The translations under genes were made by a program, and so were the position numbers. The notes below the pieces were generated by a model. That model made no database searches, was not told the DNA's origin, and saw only the letters and a list, made by a program, of their open reading frames with translations. A stretch of 64,000 nt of DNA, from contig NZ_JPDS01000001.1 of assembly GCF_000766795.1 (NCBI RefSeq), positions 1,431,001 through 1,495,000 of the forward strand, read 5' to 3'. Origin of the DNA: Polaribacter sp. Hel1_85 (lineage in GTDB: Bacteria; Bacteroidota; Bacteroidia; Flavobacteriales; Flavobacteriaceae). Positions within the stretch are counted from its first letter, which is position 1, and each line of letters begins with the position of its first letter. Positions 41,236-51,231 of this stretch are shown here, piece by piece.

Positions 41236-41268
41236 AACACCCTTCAGATTATAAACCTGAAGGGTGTT
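41236..41268. terminator. Bidirectional terminator between NlpC/P60 and serA genes
   Basis: Twelve-bp stem AACACCCTTCAG/CTGAAGGGTGTT with a 9-nt loop (gattataaac region) and A-rich left flank, so it is strongest for the minus-strand serA transcript. Confidence 0.88.
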
Positions 41269-41288
41269 CTTATATTCTAAAAAGAAGA

Positions 41289-43181
41289 TTAATATAGAAC
41301 TCTAAATTTAATTGTTCCTTCAATTGCTCTTAAAGCGTCTAAAACCTCTTTGTTATATTCTTTATCTAAATCTGTAATTACATATCCAACTTTTGGATCT
41401 GTAGATAAATATTGACCTGTGATGTTTAAATCGTATTTTGCTAATATCTCGTTGATTTTAGCCATAACACCAGGAACGTTTTTATGAATATGTAAAAAAC
41501 GGTGTGCATTTGTTTGTCTTGGTAAACGAATATTTGGAAAATTTACAGCATCAACTGTATTCCCAGAATTGATATATGCCATAATTTTACTTGGTACAAA
41601 ATCTGCAATATCTCTTTGTGCTTCTTCTGTACTACCACCAACATGAGGTGTTAAAATTACATTTGGTAATCCTTTTAATTCTGTATAAAATTCTCCATTT
41701 TTTCTTGGCTCTGATGGATAAACATCGATTGCAGCTCCTGCTAATTTTTCACTTTTTAATGCGGCTACTAAAGCAGGAATATCAACTACAAAACCTCTTG
41801 CTAAATTAACTAATACTGCTCCATCTTTCATCTGAGAAATCTCTTTTTCTCCAAAGAAATTCTTGTTAGCTGCATTATCATCTACATGTAAACTTACAGC
41901 GTCTGAAATTGACAATAATTCTTCTAATGAACTTATTTTAGTTGCGTTACCTAAAGCTAATTTATCTTCAACATCGTAATAATAAACATCCATTCCTAAA
42001 GCTTCTGCTAAAACAGATAATTGTTTACCTATGTTTCCATAACCAACAATACCTAATTTTTTACCACGAACTTCCCTAGAACCTTGTGCTGTTTTATTCC
42101 ATTCACCATTATGAATTTCTGTACTTCTTTGAAATACAGAACGCATTAACATAATGATTTCTCCAATTGCTAGCTCAACAACAGAACGTGTATTGCTATA
42201 AGGCGCGTTAAAAACAACGATTCCTTTTTCTTTACATGCGTCTAAATTAATTTGCTTGGTACCAATACAAAATGCACTAACCACCATCAATTTTTCTGCA
42301 GCATCTACAACTTTTTGAGTTACTTGTGTTTTAGAACGGATTCCTAAAACGTGTACATCTTTTATTTTTTCTATCAATTCGTCTTCAGACAAGCTTTTAG
42401 ATACTGTTTCTACAGAAAAACCATCTGCAGACAACTTAGTAAAAGCGTCTGAATGTACGTTTTCTAATAATAATATTTTAATTCTGTTCTTTGGGTATGA
42501 TATATTTCTTGGCAAATCGTTAACGTATAAAAATTCATCTAAACTTGGGGCAATATGGTCTGCGTTTTCCGTTGTTTTTACTCTAGAAACATTTTCTGTA
42601 TACGCAAAAAACCTATCTGCTACACCAGCTTCTCTAGTTACATAATCGCTGTACCCATCACCAATAACTTGTATTTCTCCTTCAAGATTCATGTCTTTTA
42701 AACACTTTATTTTTCCATTGTGTTGAGAAAGTGGATTGTTAGCATCGAAGCCAACAATTTCACCATCATTTGCAAACTCAAAAGTATTTGCATACACTCT
42801 TTCTGAAGGTATATTGTATTCTTTTACAATAGGATCTATAAATTCTTTAAAACCACAAGAAATCACATAAATATCATCTGCAAAGTTTTCGAAAAACTCT
42901 TTATTGCTTTCTATGGATTTTGATACTTGCTTTTTTAAAGCTGCTACTAAACCAGATAAATCTGCTTTATTTGCTTTTAATAGTTTAATTCTTCTTTCTA
43001 ATGATTGTGTGAAGGATATTTCGCCATCAATTCCTAAATTTGTAATATCAATTATTTCTTGAATAATTTGTTCTTTCTTAGGATTATCTTCAAGCGTAAT
43101 TTCCGCTAAAACATCTAATGCTTCTACCTTTGTTAAGGTGCTGTCAAAATCGAAAACATAACTTCTTTTTGTGGTACTCAT
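41289..43181 (-). CDS. serA: Fused phosphoserine phosphatase / D-3-phosphoglycerate dehydrogenase
   Basis: A 630-residue bifunctional serine-biosynthesis protein. Residues 1-215 are a HAD phosphatase: nucleophile motif SYVFDFDSTLTKVEALDVL (Asp 11/13), Ser motif YVISCGFKEF, and DGYSD near 173 (SerB-like). Residues about 230-545 are PGDH with NAD motif LGIVGYGNIGKQLSVL, substrate Arg in LGIRSKTQVT and catalytic His in LTPHVGGSTEEAQRD. A C-terminal ACT domain (about 558-630) probably binds serine. It thus catalyses the first and third steps of the pathway in one chain, with SerC missing here. Confidence 0.93.
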   Translation of the reverse strand: MSTTKRSYVFDFDSTLTKVEALDVLAEITLEDNPKKEQIIQEIIDITNLGIDGEISFTQSLERRIKLLKANKADLSGLVAALKKQVSKSIESNKEFFENFADDIYVISCGFKEFIDPIVKEYNIPSERVYANTFEFANDGEIVGFDANNPLSQHNGKIKCLKDMNLEGEIQVIGDGYSDYVTREAGVADRFFAYTENVSRVKTTENADHIAPSLDEFLYVNDLPRNISYPKNRIKILLLENVHSDAFTKLSADGFSVETVSKSLSEDELIEKIKDVHVLGIRSKTQVTQKVVDAAEKLMVVSAFCIGTKQINLDACKEKGIVVFNAPYSNTRSVVELAIGEIIMLMRSVFQRSTEIHNGEWNKTAQGSREVRGKKLGIVGYGNIGKQLSVLAEALGMDVYYYDVEDKLALGNATKISSLEELLSISDAVSLHVDDNAANKNFFGEKEISQMKDGAVLVNLARGFVVDIPALVAALKSEKLAGAAIDVYPSEPRKNGEFYTELKGLPNVILTPHVGGSTEEAQRDIADFVPSKIMAYINSGNTVDAVNFPNIRLPRQTNAHRFLHIHKNVPGVMAKINEILAKYDLNITGQYLSTDPKVGYVITDLDKEYNKEVLDALRAIEGTIKFRVLY

Positions 43182-43322
43182 TACTTAAGAATCTTGGTTG
43201 AATTTAAGTGAGTAAATCTACAAATATAGTAGGAAAATAAGAAGCTATTTTACAGTTTTATGATATCTGCCTTATTTATTCTAATAAATCAAAATTATTT
43301 ATAAGATACCTATTTTTAATCC

Positions 43323-44144
43323 TCAAAAATTATGGAATCCTAAAAGAAGTAGCCACCAAACAATTGGTAATGCTTCTACCCAAAAAGAACTATAGTATTT
43401 AGATTGGTCTGTTTTTGCTCTCATTAGGAAAATAATCAACAGAAAAAAGAAAATCATATATGGAGTTTTCACAAAATCTAAAGAAGAAATCAAATACTCT
43501 AAAACCAATGAAAAAACTAACAACATTAATCCTAGTTTTTTCGTTTTTTCCATGCCTATTTTCTTCGGAATTGTTTGTAGTGAAATAGCATCATACATTA
43601 CATCTCTTATATCAAAAGGAAGTATTAAAATTACTACAATTAAAAGCCTTTGAATTAAAAACATAACTATATTTAAGTTGATTTCTTTGCCTGCATCAAC
43701 CAAAGGAATTAACACTGTAAAACCAGCCCAAACTAATGCTACTACTATTATTTTTAAATAACTAACTTCTCTTAAATTCTTATCAAACCCACTTAAAAAA
43801 GGAACTGCATATAATATAGTTAATAAACAAAAAGGAATGCTTAAAAAGAGTGCGATTAATGAAATTTGAAATATAAAATAACACAATGCTAAAAAGCAGC
43901 AAAAAGAAAATATTTGAATAATTTTTAAATCTTTGGTCAAACTTCTGTGATGCAATTTTGCAACACCTGCATATTTTACAAAGTTATAACCCGTAATTGT
44001 TCCAAAAAAAATAAACCAATTAAGATTTTCATTATAAGGAAGCTCAAAATAAATTTCTGTAATTCTTAAAAATGCAAATACAGAGAAAGCAACATGAATA
44101 CTTGCATTTAAATAAAAGTTAAATATTAATTTTAAGAATCTCAT
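43323..44144 (-). CDS. UbiA-like polytopic membrane protein
   Basis: A 273-residue protein with about eight hydrophobic helices. The helix pattern and the DIRDVMYDAISLQTIPKKIG segment (about residues 178-197, in the position of the second Asp-rich UbiA motif) suggest UbiA prenyltransferase ancestry. The first NDxxDxxxD motif is not present (GYNFVKYAGVAKLHHRS instead), so activity is doubtful. Flavobacteriaceae encode such proteins near gcvP. It has its own upstream region divergent to gcvP. Confidence 0.65.
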   Translation of the reverse strand: MRFLKLIFNFYLNASIHVAFSVFAFLRITEIYFELPYNENLNWFIFFGTITGYNFVKYAGVAKLHHRSLTKDLKIIQIFSFCCFLALCYFIFQISLIALFLSIPFCLLTILYAVPFLSGFDKNLREVSYLKIIVVALVWAGFTVLIPLVDAGKEINLNIVMFLIQRLLIVVILILPFDIRDVMYDAISLQTIPKKIGMEKTKKLGLMLLVFSLVLEYLISSLDFVKTPYMIFFFLLIIFLMRAKTDQSKYYSSFWVEALPIVWWLLLLGFHNF

Positions 44145-44242
44145 TTTACAAAAGTAGCTTTTATGTTAATAACATTTTAATTTGGTTAATAATTAACCAT
44201 TTTTTATCAGTTTTACATAAACTTAAAACCTTGTAAAATCCC

Positions 44243-44250
44243 TATTTTTG
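44243..44250 (+). promoter_or_regulatory. Candidate -7 box of gcvP
   Basis: TATTTTTG fits TAnnTTTG exactly and lies 82 bp before the gcvP ATG. No convincing TTG at the -33 spacing is seen. The leader shows no glycine-riboswitch-like structure. Confidence 0.35.
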
Positions 44251-44332
44251 TTGCAGAAAAACTCAATCTTTTTTATGTATTTACAACAAATATCTAAATC
44301 GGTTGAAGTATGCATAAACAAAACTTGAGGTA

Positions 44333-47218
44333 ATGAATACAAATTTGTTTCAAAACAGACATATTGGTCCTAATAAAAAGGAACAAGAAAAAATGTTATC
44401 GACTATAAAAGTTGATAGCTTAGATCAATTGATTTACGAAACTGTTCCTGATGATATTCGTTTAGAAACAGCGTTAGATTTAGCGCCAGCTATGAGTGAA
44501 TATGAATATTTAGCGCATATTAAAAAACTATCTGAAAAAAATAAAGTTTTTAAAAGTTACATTGGTTTAGGATATCATGAAGCAATTGTACCGAGTGTAA
44601 TTCAACGTAATATTTTAGAAAACCCAGGTTGGTATACAGCCTACACACCTTATCAAGCAGAAATAGCCCAAGGTAGATTAGAAGCTTTGTTAAATTTTCA
44701 AACAATGATTTGTGATTTAACTGGAATGGAGTTGGCAAATGCTTCTTTGCTAGATGAAAGTACTGCTGCTGCTGAAGCAATGGCATTATTATATGATGTT
44801 AGAGAAAGAGCTCAGAAAAAAGCAAACGTACATAAGTTTTTTGTTTCTGAAGAAATTCTGCCTCAAACTTTATCTGTTTTACAAACACGTTCTATTCCTA
44901 TTGGAATTGAATTAGTCATTGGAAACCATGAAGAATTTGATTTTTCTGATAGTTTTTTCGGAGCAATTTTACAATATCCTGGAAAACATGGACAAGTTTA
45001 TGATTATTCAGATTTTGTATCCAAAGCAAATGAAAACAACATAAAAGTTGCTGTTGCTGCTGATATTTTATCATTAGTAAAATTAAAAGCTCCAGCAGAA
45101 TTTGGAGTTGATGTTGTTGTAGGAACTACACAGCGTTTTGGAATTCCTTTAGGTTATGGAGGACCTCATGCAGGATATTTTGCAACTAAAGAAAAATACA
45201 AAAGAAGTATTCCTGGTCGTATTATTGGTGTTACCAAAGATAGAAATGGAAAACGAGCTTTGCGTATGGCTTTACAAACCAGAGAGCAACACATTAAACG
45301 TGAAAAAGCGACATCTAATATTTGTACTGCACAAGTTTTATTAGCTGTTATGGCAGGAATGTATGCTGTTTATCATGGAAAAAGTGGTTTGCAATTTATT
45401 GCTGATTCTGTACATAATAAAACAAAATTAGTTGCAAATTATTTAGAAAAAGCTGGTTTTAATCAATTAAACACTTCTTATTTTGACACTTTATTGGTTG
45501 AAATAGATTGTATTAAATTAAAGTCTGTTGCAGAATCTTTTAAAGTGAACTTTAATTATGTAGATGACAAACATATTTCTATCTCTATAAATGAGGCAAC
45601 TACTCAAAAAGATTTAATGAAATTGTTTACCATTTTTGGACAATTAAAAAAGAAACCTGTTGCTTCTGAAGCTGAAAATATTGACGAATTTCATCAAATT
45701 TTAACACAAACATCTTTTAATGCTGATTTTGAAGTTATTTCTGATAGCGTTATAAGGAATACACCATTTTTAGAAAACGAGGTTTTTAATATGTATCAAT
45801 CAGAAACTGATATGATGCGTTACATTAAAAAATTAGAACGTAAAGATTTAGCTTTAAATCATTCTATGATTTCTTTAGGATCTTGTACGATGAAACTAAA
45901 TGCTGCCTCAGAAATGTTGCCTTTAAGCAATCCACAATGGGGAAATATTCACCCTTTTGTGCCTTTAAATCAAGCTGAAGGTTATCAAGAAGTTTTAAAA
46001 AAACTAGAACATCAATTAAATATTATTACAGGTTTTGCTAGTACTTCTTTACAACCAAATTCTGGCGCACAAGGTGAATTTGCTGGTTTAATGACCATAA
46101 GAGCTTATCATCAATCAAACGGAGATTCACATAGAAACATCTGTTTAATTCCAGCTTCTGCACATGGTACAAATCCTGCTTCTGCTGTTATGGCAGGTAT
46201 GAAAGTTGTAGTTACCAAAACAGATGAAAAAGGTAATATTGATGTAAATCATTTACGAGAAAAAGCAGAATTACACAAAGATAATTTAGCTGCTTTAATG
46301 GTAACATATCCTTCTACGCATGGAGTTTATGAAAAAGCCATTAAAGAAGTTACGCAAATTATTCATAATAACGGCGGGCAAGTTTATATGGATGGTGCCA
46401 ATATGAATGCACAAGTTGGTTTAACAAATCCTGCAACAATTGGTGCAGATGTTTGTCACTTAAACTTACACAAAACATTTGCAATTCCTCATGGTGGAGG
46501 TGGTCCTGGAGTTGGGCCTATTTGTGTTGCTCCACAATTAGTTCCGTTTTTACCAACAAATCCTGTAGTTGCCACTGGAGGAGAAAATGCAATTACAGCA
46601 ATTTCTGCTGCTCCTTGGGGTTCTTCTTTAGTGTGTTTAATTTCCTATGGATATATAACAATGTTAGGCGCAAAAGGATTGACAGATTCTACAAAAAATG
46701 CCATTTTAAATGCCAATTATATTAAAGAACGTTTGCACGGACATTACAACACTTTATACACAGGTGAAATGAACAGAGCTGCACACGAAATGATTATTGA
46801 TTGTAGAGATTTTAAACAAAACGGAATTGAGGTTGTAGACATTGCAAAACGTTTAATGGATTATGGTTTTCATGCTCCAACAGTTTCTTTTCCTGTAGGA
46901 GGAACAATGATGATAGAACCTACAGAGTCTGAATCTATTGCAGAATTAGACCGTTTTTGTGACGCCATGATTTCTATTCGTGAAGAAATTAAAAATGTAA
47001 CTAAAGAGGATGCTAATAATCCATTAAAAAACGCACCTCACACACAAGAAATGTTAACTGCAGATGAATGGACTTTACCTTACACAAGAAAACAAGCTGC
47101 ATTTCCGTTAGCATATATTGCTGATAATAAATTTTGGCCTTCTGTTAGAAGAGTTGATGATGCTTTTGGAGACAGAAACTTAAATTGTTCTTGTAATCCT
47201 ATTGAAGATTATATGTAG
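44333..47218 (+). CDS. gcvP: Glycine dehydrogenase (decarboxylating), P protein
   Basis: A 961-residue PLP enzyme of the glycine cleavage system, removing CO2 from glycine and passing aminomethyl to the H protein lipoamide. Both homologous halves are present in one chain: the N-half with FIGLGYHEAIVP-like SYIGLGYHEAIVPSVIQ, and the C-half with SLGSCTMKLNAASEMLPLS and the PLP Lys in DVCHLNLHKTFAIPHGGGGP (about 705-720). Length matches the single-chain form. The 3' end of this gene has a divergent partial copy at 50762-51032. Confidence 0.97.
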   Translation: MNTNLFQNRHIGPNKKEQEKMLSTIKVDSLDQLIYETVPDDIRLETALDLAPAMSEYEYLAHIKKLSEKNKVFKSYIGLGYHEAIVPSVIQRNILENPGWYTAYTPYQAEIAQGRLEALLNFQTMICDLTGMELANASLLDESTAAAEAMALLYDVRERAQKKANVHKFFVSEEILPQTLSVLQTRSIPIGIELVIGNHEEFDFSDSFFGAILQYPGKHGQVYDYSDFVSKANENNIKVAVAADILSLVKLKAPAEFGVDVVVGTTQRFGIPLGYGGPHAGYFATKEKYKRSIPGRIIGVTKDRNGKRALRMALQTREQHIKREKATSNICTAQVLLAVMAGMYAVYHGKSGLQFIADSVHNKTKLVANYLEKAGFNQLNTSYFDTLLVEIDCIKLKSVAESFKVNFNYVDDKHISISINEATTQKDLMKLFTIFGQLKKKPVASEAENIDEFHQILTQTSFNADFEVISDSVIRNTPFLENEVFNMYQSETDMMRYIKKLERKDLALNHSMISLGSCTMKLNAASEMLPLSNPQWGNIHPFVPLNQAEGYQEVLKKLEHQLNIITGFASTSLQPNSGAQGEFAGLMTIRAYHQSNGDSHRNICLIPASAHGTNPASAVMAGMKVVVTKTDEKGNIDVNHLREKAELHKDNLAALMVTYPSTHGVYEKAIKEVTQIIHNNGGQVYMDGANMNAQVGLTNPATIGADVCHLNLHKTFAIPHGGGGPGVGPICVAPQLVPFLPTNPVVATGGENAITAISAAPWGSSLVCLISYGYITMLGAKGLTDSTKNAILNANYIKERLHGHYNTLYTGEMNRAAHEMIIDCRDFKQNGIEVVDIAKRLMDYGFHAPTVSFPVGGTMMIEPTESESIAELDRFCDAMISIREEIKNVTKEDANNPLKNAPHTQEMLTADEWTLPYTRKQAAFPLAYIADNKFWPSVRRVDDAFGDRNLNCSCNPIEDYM

Positions 47219-47244
47219 CAGATATTGACATAAATAAATATTTT

Positions 47245-47271
47245 AAACCATCTCAAATAGAGATGGTTTTT
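47245..47271 (+). terminator. Terminator of gcvP
   Basis: Ten-bp stem AAACCATCTC/GAGATGGTTT with 5-nt loop and T-run, 27 bp beyond the gcvP stop. An almost identical hairpin follows the partial gcvP copy at 51059-51086. Confidence 0.92.
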
Positions 47272-47374
47272 TGTTTTTAGTAATATTAATTTTTACTTAA
47301 AGATAGGTATTGTCTAAAATAAAGAAAGTTTATATTTTTAAAAATTTCTTTTAAACAATTATAAACAAACCAAA

Positions 47375-50300
47375 ATGAAAACTAAGTTCTTACTATTAAT
47401 ACTAACATTTTTTATATTCAATTCTACTTTTTCTCAAACAAATATCAAAACATATATAGTTAATTCTAGCGATATATATAATGGCTCAAAATATGATTAT
47501 AGTGTAACAGTAAAGTATCAAATGCTAGATGCTGGTTATGGAAATAGCCCAACATCTTTAAAAGTCGGTTTTTCTAATTTTCAAATAACAGAAGTATATT
47601 ATAATGGCAAAAAGGCTTCTTCATATTTAAACAATATGAGCTTTCCTGTATCAAAAAAATTACAAGCAGATTTAACTGGAAGTGTAATTGTTAGTAAAGG
47701 AAGAACATCTATCTCTTATTCATTTAAAAAAGGCTGGGTTTCTGATGGAGCATTAGACACTTATGATTTACCTTCATCAACCAGAAATAAAATATTTCAA
47801 GTTTTTGGAGAAGATGTAACATGCAATGATATTAAAATCAACATGAATTCTGCCACAGTTTCAAAATTAGGAGTTTCTTTTATTGGTTCAATAGTTGATG
47901 AAATGAAAAAACAATCTAGAGAAAAGAAACAACAAAAAGTTAAAGATGAAATAAAAGAGAAAAAGATAGAATCTAATACTAAAAAATCAAACACTTTAAG
48001 TGAAAAAAATGTTACTTATAATAATAAAAAAACTATAAATACAACTTCAAAAGAATCTATTTACCAAAAAAGACAACGTGAGTCTAGAGAAAAAGAAATT
48101 ATAAAAAATAAAAGAGAAAAAAAGAGATATGATGAAGGAATGGCATTTATAGAAAATCAAAAAAAGAAGACCAAAATCATGGAAGATGGTTTTAGAAAAC
48201 TTGAAAATGATTTAACAAATACTTTTACCCAAATCAATAATGATATGATTAAACAAAGAGCTTTTAACTCTAGAGTTAGTTCTTTAACAAGCATTAGATC
48301 CACATCTTTAACTTCTATAATTTCAGAGAGTAGAAGAAAAAACAGTGAAATTAATTCACTTTATAATAAAAAATCTACAGAAACTTTAAACCAAATAGTA
48401 CAAAAAGGAGCTAAACTAATAGGTGGTGCCAAAAACGAAACTGAGTTAGCTGTTTTTGGTGGAGCAACAATCTTAACATCAGCATTAGCTAAAAAGAAAA
48501 TAGAAAAACAAAAAAGAGAAGCTAAAGAAAGATTAGAAGCTGAGAAAAAATCAAAAATAAATAAATTAGTTACAAAATTTAAAAGTAAAATTACACCTCT
48601 AAAAGATAAATATAAAGAACTAGCTACTTACGCTATTAGCAATAAAAATCAAGAATATTATCTTGCTCAATACAAGTACTACAATTGCCTTTTAGAAGAT
48701 GCATATTATGCTATGCAAGGTGATGATGATTGTAATAAACCTAGAGAAATTTCTATTCAAAAAAATAGAAACCCTTCTGGTGAAGAATATTATCATACCT
48801 ACAAAAGAAAAGCAAAAAGTGACATTGGGTTTATGAATGCAAAAGCAGAAACATTTTTAGATTTAGCTATTGAAGCAGAACCTAAAAATGCAATTTGGCT
48901 TTATGAAAAAACATTAATAAAAAAGTTGGGGTTATATGAAAATGCAGCCATACTAAAAAAAGCACATGAATTAGATAAAAACAACAATAAAATAAACGAT
49001 GCTTATAAAAAATCTTTAGATGCAATTGCAAATTATATAGAAGCAGAAAGATTAGCTATTTTAAATACCGTTAAAAGTCAACCTAATTTTAATTGGGAAA
49101 AGCATAGTAACTTAATGGGAATTAAAGTAAACAATAAATTTATTTTTGCAAATTCTAAAGGTGAAAGAGTTTTTATTTTAAAAGAAGGTTTATCAATCTC
49201 TAGTAATAGAAACAATATAGACGAAAAAAATTTTAACAACGGTTTGTTAAAGGTAGGTATTCCTGTAAAAAATGTAAAAAAATCTAAAGTAAAAAATACA
49301 AATAATAAATTCTTAAATTCTTTTATTAACTCTTCAAATCAAAATTTAAAGTATGGCTTTATAAATACAAAACAAGAAGTGATAATACCATTTAAATATA
49401 ATGACATAGGTCTATTTTCTGAAGGATTAGCAGCTGTAAAGAATTCAAACACTCAAAAATGGGGATTTATTGATGTAAAAGAAAATATAATAATTCCTTT
49501 CAAATACAACAAAGTAGGTAAATTTTCGGAAGGATTGGCTTTTGTAAAAGAAACAATAAAAGATGAAAAATGGATTTTAGGTGGAAATTTATTAAAAGAC
49601 GCAAAGTATAAAGCTTACTATATTGACAAAACCAATAAAATTATTGTTTCAGAAAAGTTTGATACTGGAGAACCTTTTAAAAATGGAAGTGCAAGAGTAA
49701 CAAAATATGCAACAAATGATTCTTTTATGGGTGGAGGAAGTAACAAAACTTATTATATAAATAGAGAAGGACAAAGATTAAACAAACAAGACTACAACCT
49801 TGCAAAAGCTTCTAATTTTAAAAATGGGTATGCTACTGTAAAAAATGACAATTATTATGCAATAATTAATGAAAAAGGAGAAATTACATCAAAATTAAAA
49901 TTTCATAATAAACCTGTTTTTAAAAATGGAATTGCAATTGTAGAAACTACTTCTGCATTTAGAGCAGTTTTTGGTAGTTATGTAAAATATGGATATATAG
50001 ATTATACAGGTAAAACAATTGCTAAAATAAAATATACAAAAGCGGGTGAGTTTGTTGATGGAAAAGCTTTAGTAGAGGAAAACAATGAAACATTTTATAT
50101 TGATAAAGAAGGAAATAAAATAAACAATGAAGATAAAACCAATAAAATTAAAAGTGAGTTAAAAAATGCTACTTCGATTAAAGACTTAGAAGATATTTTG
50201 AGTAAAAATTATGAAGAAGTTTTAAAATCTGGTAATGGGTATAGAGTGAAAAAAGATGCTAGATTTGGTTTTATTACTAAAAGAGGAGAAATAAAAATTA

Positions 50301-50647
50301 CTGTAAGCTTAAAAAGATTAGGATTGTTTCATGATGGTTTAGCTATTTTCACTGATAAAAGTAAAGGTACTTTTGTCAAATGCGGATATATTAATGAAGA
50401 GGGGGAAAAAATTGTAGAAGAAAAATTTGGGGAATGCAGCGATTTTTCTGAAGGTATTGCTGTCGTTGGAAAAGTGAATTTGATAAGAAGAAAAGTTGGA
50501 TATATTAACACAAAAGGAAAAACGATAATCCCTTTCAAGTATTATACAGGTACTTCTTTTGTAAACGGTAAAGCTCAGGTAAACAACGGTAGTTTTTATA
50601 AACCTGATGTCTATTATATTAATAAAAAAGGACAAAAAGTTAATTAA
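47375..50647 (+). CDS. Large secreted WG-repeat protein
   Basis: A 1090-residue protein. The order is: signal peptide (1-20, STFSQ); a beta-rich domain (about 25-150); a long Lys/Glu coiled-coil and helical region (about 165-340) with a small Ala/Gly-rich stretch near 345-370; a TPR-like part (about 450-560); and a C-terminal array of about ten WG repeats (residues 590-1090), such as KWGFIDVKENIIIPFKYNKV, GYIDYTGKTIAKIKYTK and GYINTKGKTIIPFKYYTG. WG repeats form beta-propeller-like binding surfaces. Function unknown. It occupies one arm of a duplicated locus between gcvP and the glutamate synthase gene. Confidence 0.85.
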   Translation: MKTKFLLLILTFFIFNSTFSQTNIKTYIVNSSDIYNGSKYDYSVTVKYQMLDAGYGNSPTSLKVGFSNFQITEVYYNGKKASSYLNNMSFPVSKKLQADLTGSVIVSKGRTSISYSFKKGWVSDGALDTYDLPSSTRNKIFQVFGEDVTCNDIKINMNSATVSKLGVSFIGSIVDEMKKQSREKKQQKVKDEIKEKKIESNTKKSNTLSEKNVTYNNKKTINTTSKESIYQKRQRESREKEIIKNKREKKRYDEGMAFIENQKKKTKIMEDGFRKLENDLTNTFTQINNDMIKQRAFNSRVSSLTSIRSTSLTSIISESRRKNSEINSLYNKKSTETLNQIVQKGAKLIGGAKNETELAVFGGATILTSALAKKKIEKQKREAKERLEAEKKSKINKLVTKFKSKITPLKDKYKELATYAISNKNQEYYLAQYKYYNCLLEDAYYAMQGDDDCNKPREISIQKNRNPSGEEYYHTYKRKAKSDIGFMNAKAETFLDLAIEAEPKNAIWLYEKTLIKKLGLYENAAILKKAHELDKNNNKINDAYKKSLDAIANYIEAERLAILNTVKSQPNFNWEKHSNLMGIKVNNKFIFANSKGERVFILKEGLSISSNRNNIDEKNFNNGLLKVGIPVKNVKKSKVKNTNNKFLNSFINSSNQNLKYGFINTKQEVIIPFKYNDIGLFSEGLAAVKNSNTQKWGFIDVKENIIIPFKYNKVGKFSEGLAFVKETIKDEKWILGGNLLKDAKYKAYYIDKTNKIIVSEKFDTGEPFKNGSARVTKYATNDSFMGGGSNKTYYINREGQRLNKQDYNLAKASNFKNGYATVKNDNYYAIINEKGEITSKLKFHNKPVFKNGIAIVETTSAFRAVFGSYVKYGYIDYTGKTIAKIKYTKAGEFVDGKALVEENNETFYIDKEGNKINNEDKTNKIKSELKNATSIKDLEDILSKNYEEVLKSGNGYRVKKDARFGFITKRGEIKITVSLKRLGLFHDGLAIFTDKSKGTFVKCGYINEEGEKIVEEKFGECSDFSEGIAVVGKVNLIRRKVGYINTKGKTIIPFKYYTGTSFVNGKAQVNNGSFYKPDVYYINKKGQKVN

Positions 50648-50663
50648 TATAGTTCAACAAAAA

Positions 50664-50759
50664 AATCATTAACCTCTTCCAAACTTACAATTTCTTGGTC
50701 TAAAACTTGGCTTGCTGTTATACCTGTAATAGATCCAATTCCCCTGGCTGCAGTCATTT
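50664..50759 (-). pseudogene. Fragment of the 3' end of the glutamate-synthase-like gene
   Basis: On the minus strand this region is a decayed copy of the last ~100 bp of the gene at 53052-54563: matching words include AACCTCTTCCAAACT, ACAATTTCTT, AAAACTTGG and TTGCTGT, and GCAGTCATTT. It begins about 15 bp after the WG-repeat gene stop and abuts a gcvP fragment. It has small indels and no function. Confidence 0.85.
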
Positions 50760-50761
50760 TT

Positions 50762-51032
50762 TTTCCTGTCGCTGGAACCAATGATGATTGAACCTACAGA
50801 ATCTGAAAGCATTGCAGAATTAGATCGTTTTTGTGATGCGATGATTTCTATTAGATAAGAAATTTCTGAAGTAACTAAAGAAAACGAAAATAACGCTTTA
50901 AAAAACGCACCTAATACACAAGAAATGTTAACTGCTGATAATAAATTCTGGCCTTCTGTTAGAAGAGTAGATGATGCTTTTGGAGACAGAAACTTAATTT
51001 GTTCTTGTAACCCGATTGAAGATTATATGTAG
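50762..51032 (+). pseudogene. Fragment of the 3' end of gcvP
   Basis: Reads GGAACCAATGATGATTGAAC (one inserted base), then codes for [21 protein letters not shown], stop, [20 protein letters not shown] and ends [23 protein letters not shown] with the TAG at 51030-51032. Compared with the intact gene it has a frameshift, a nonsense codon and an exact 60-bp deletion (EWTLPYTRKQAAFPLAYIAD) between GCNGAT repeats. Several codons differ by multi-base synonymous changes (TCT to AGC, CGT to AGA). Confidence 0.92.
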
Positions 51033-51058
51033 CAGATATTAACATAAATAAATATTTT

Positions 51059-51086
51059 AACCATCTCTATTTGAGATGGTTTTTTG
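51059..51086 (+). terminator. Terminator copied with the gcvP fragment
   Basis: AACCATCTC/GAGATGGTT stem with T-run, homologous to the terminator after intact gcvP at 47245-47271. Confidence 0.85.
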
Positions 51087-51231
51087 TTTTTAAAAACAAG
51101 GGTTTATACTTAGATTTTCCTTCTCAAAAGTTTATAAATTAGCTACTTAAACACAGCTAATAATAACATTTAATAAAAAATTGAATTCAATTTTGAGATT
51201 ATATTTTTTTATTAATCAAATCTAAGAAAAA

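Noticed and set aside
44150..44332. Glycine riboswitch before gcvP
   Set aside because: No paired aptamer-like helices or conserved core could be seen in this short AT-rich leader.
50648..51231. New small genes in this interval
   Set aside because: The sequence is explained by decayed 3' ends of two neighbouring genes and a copied terminator.
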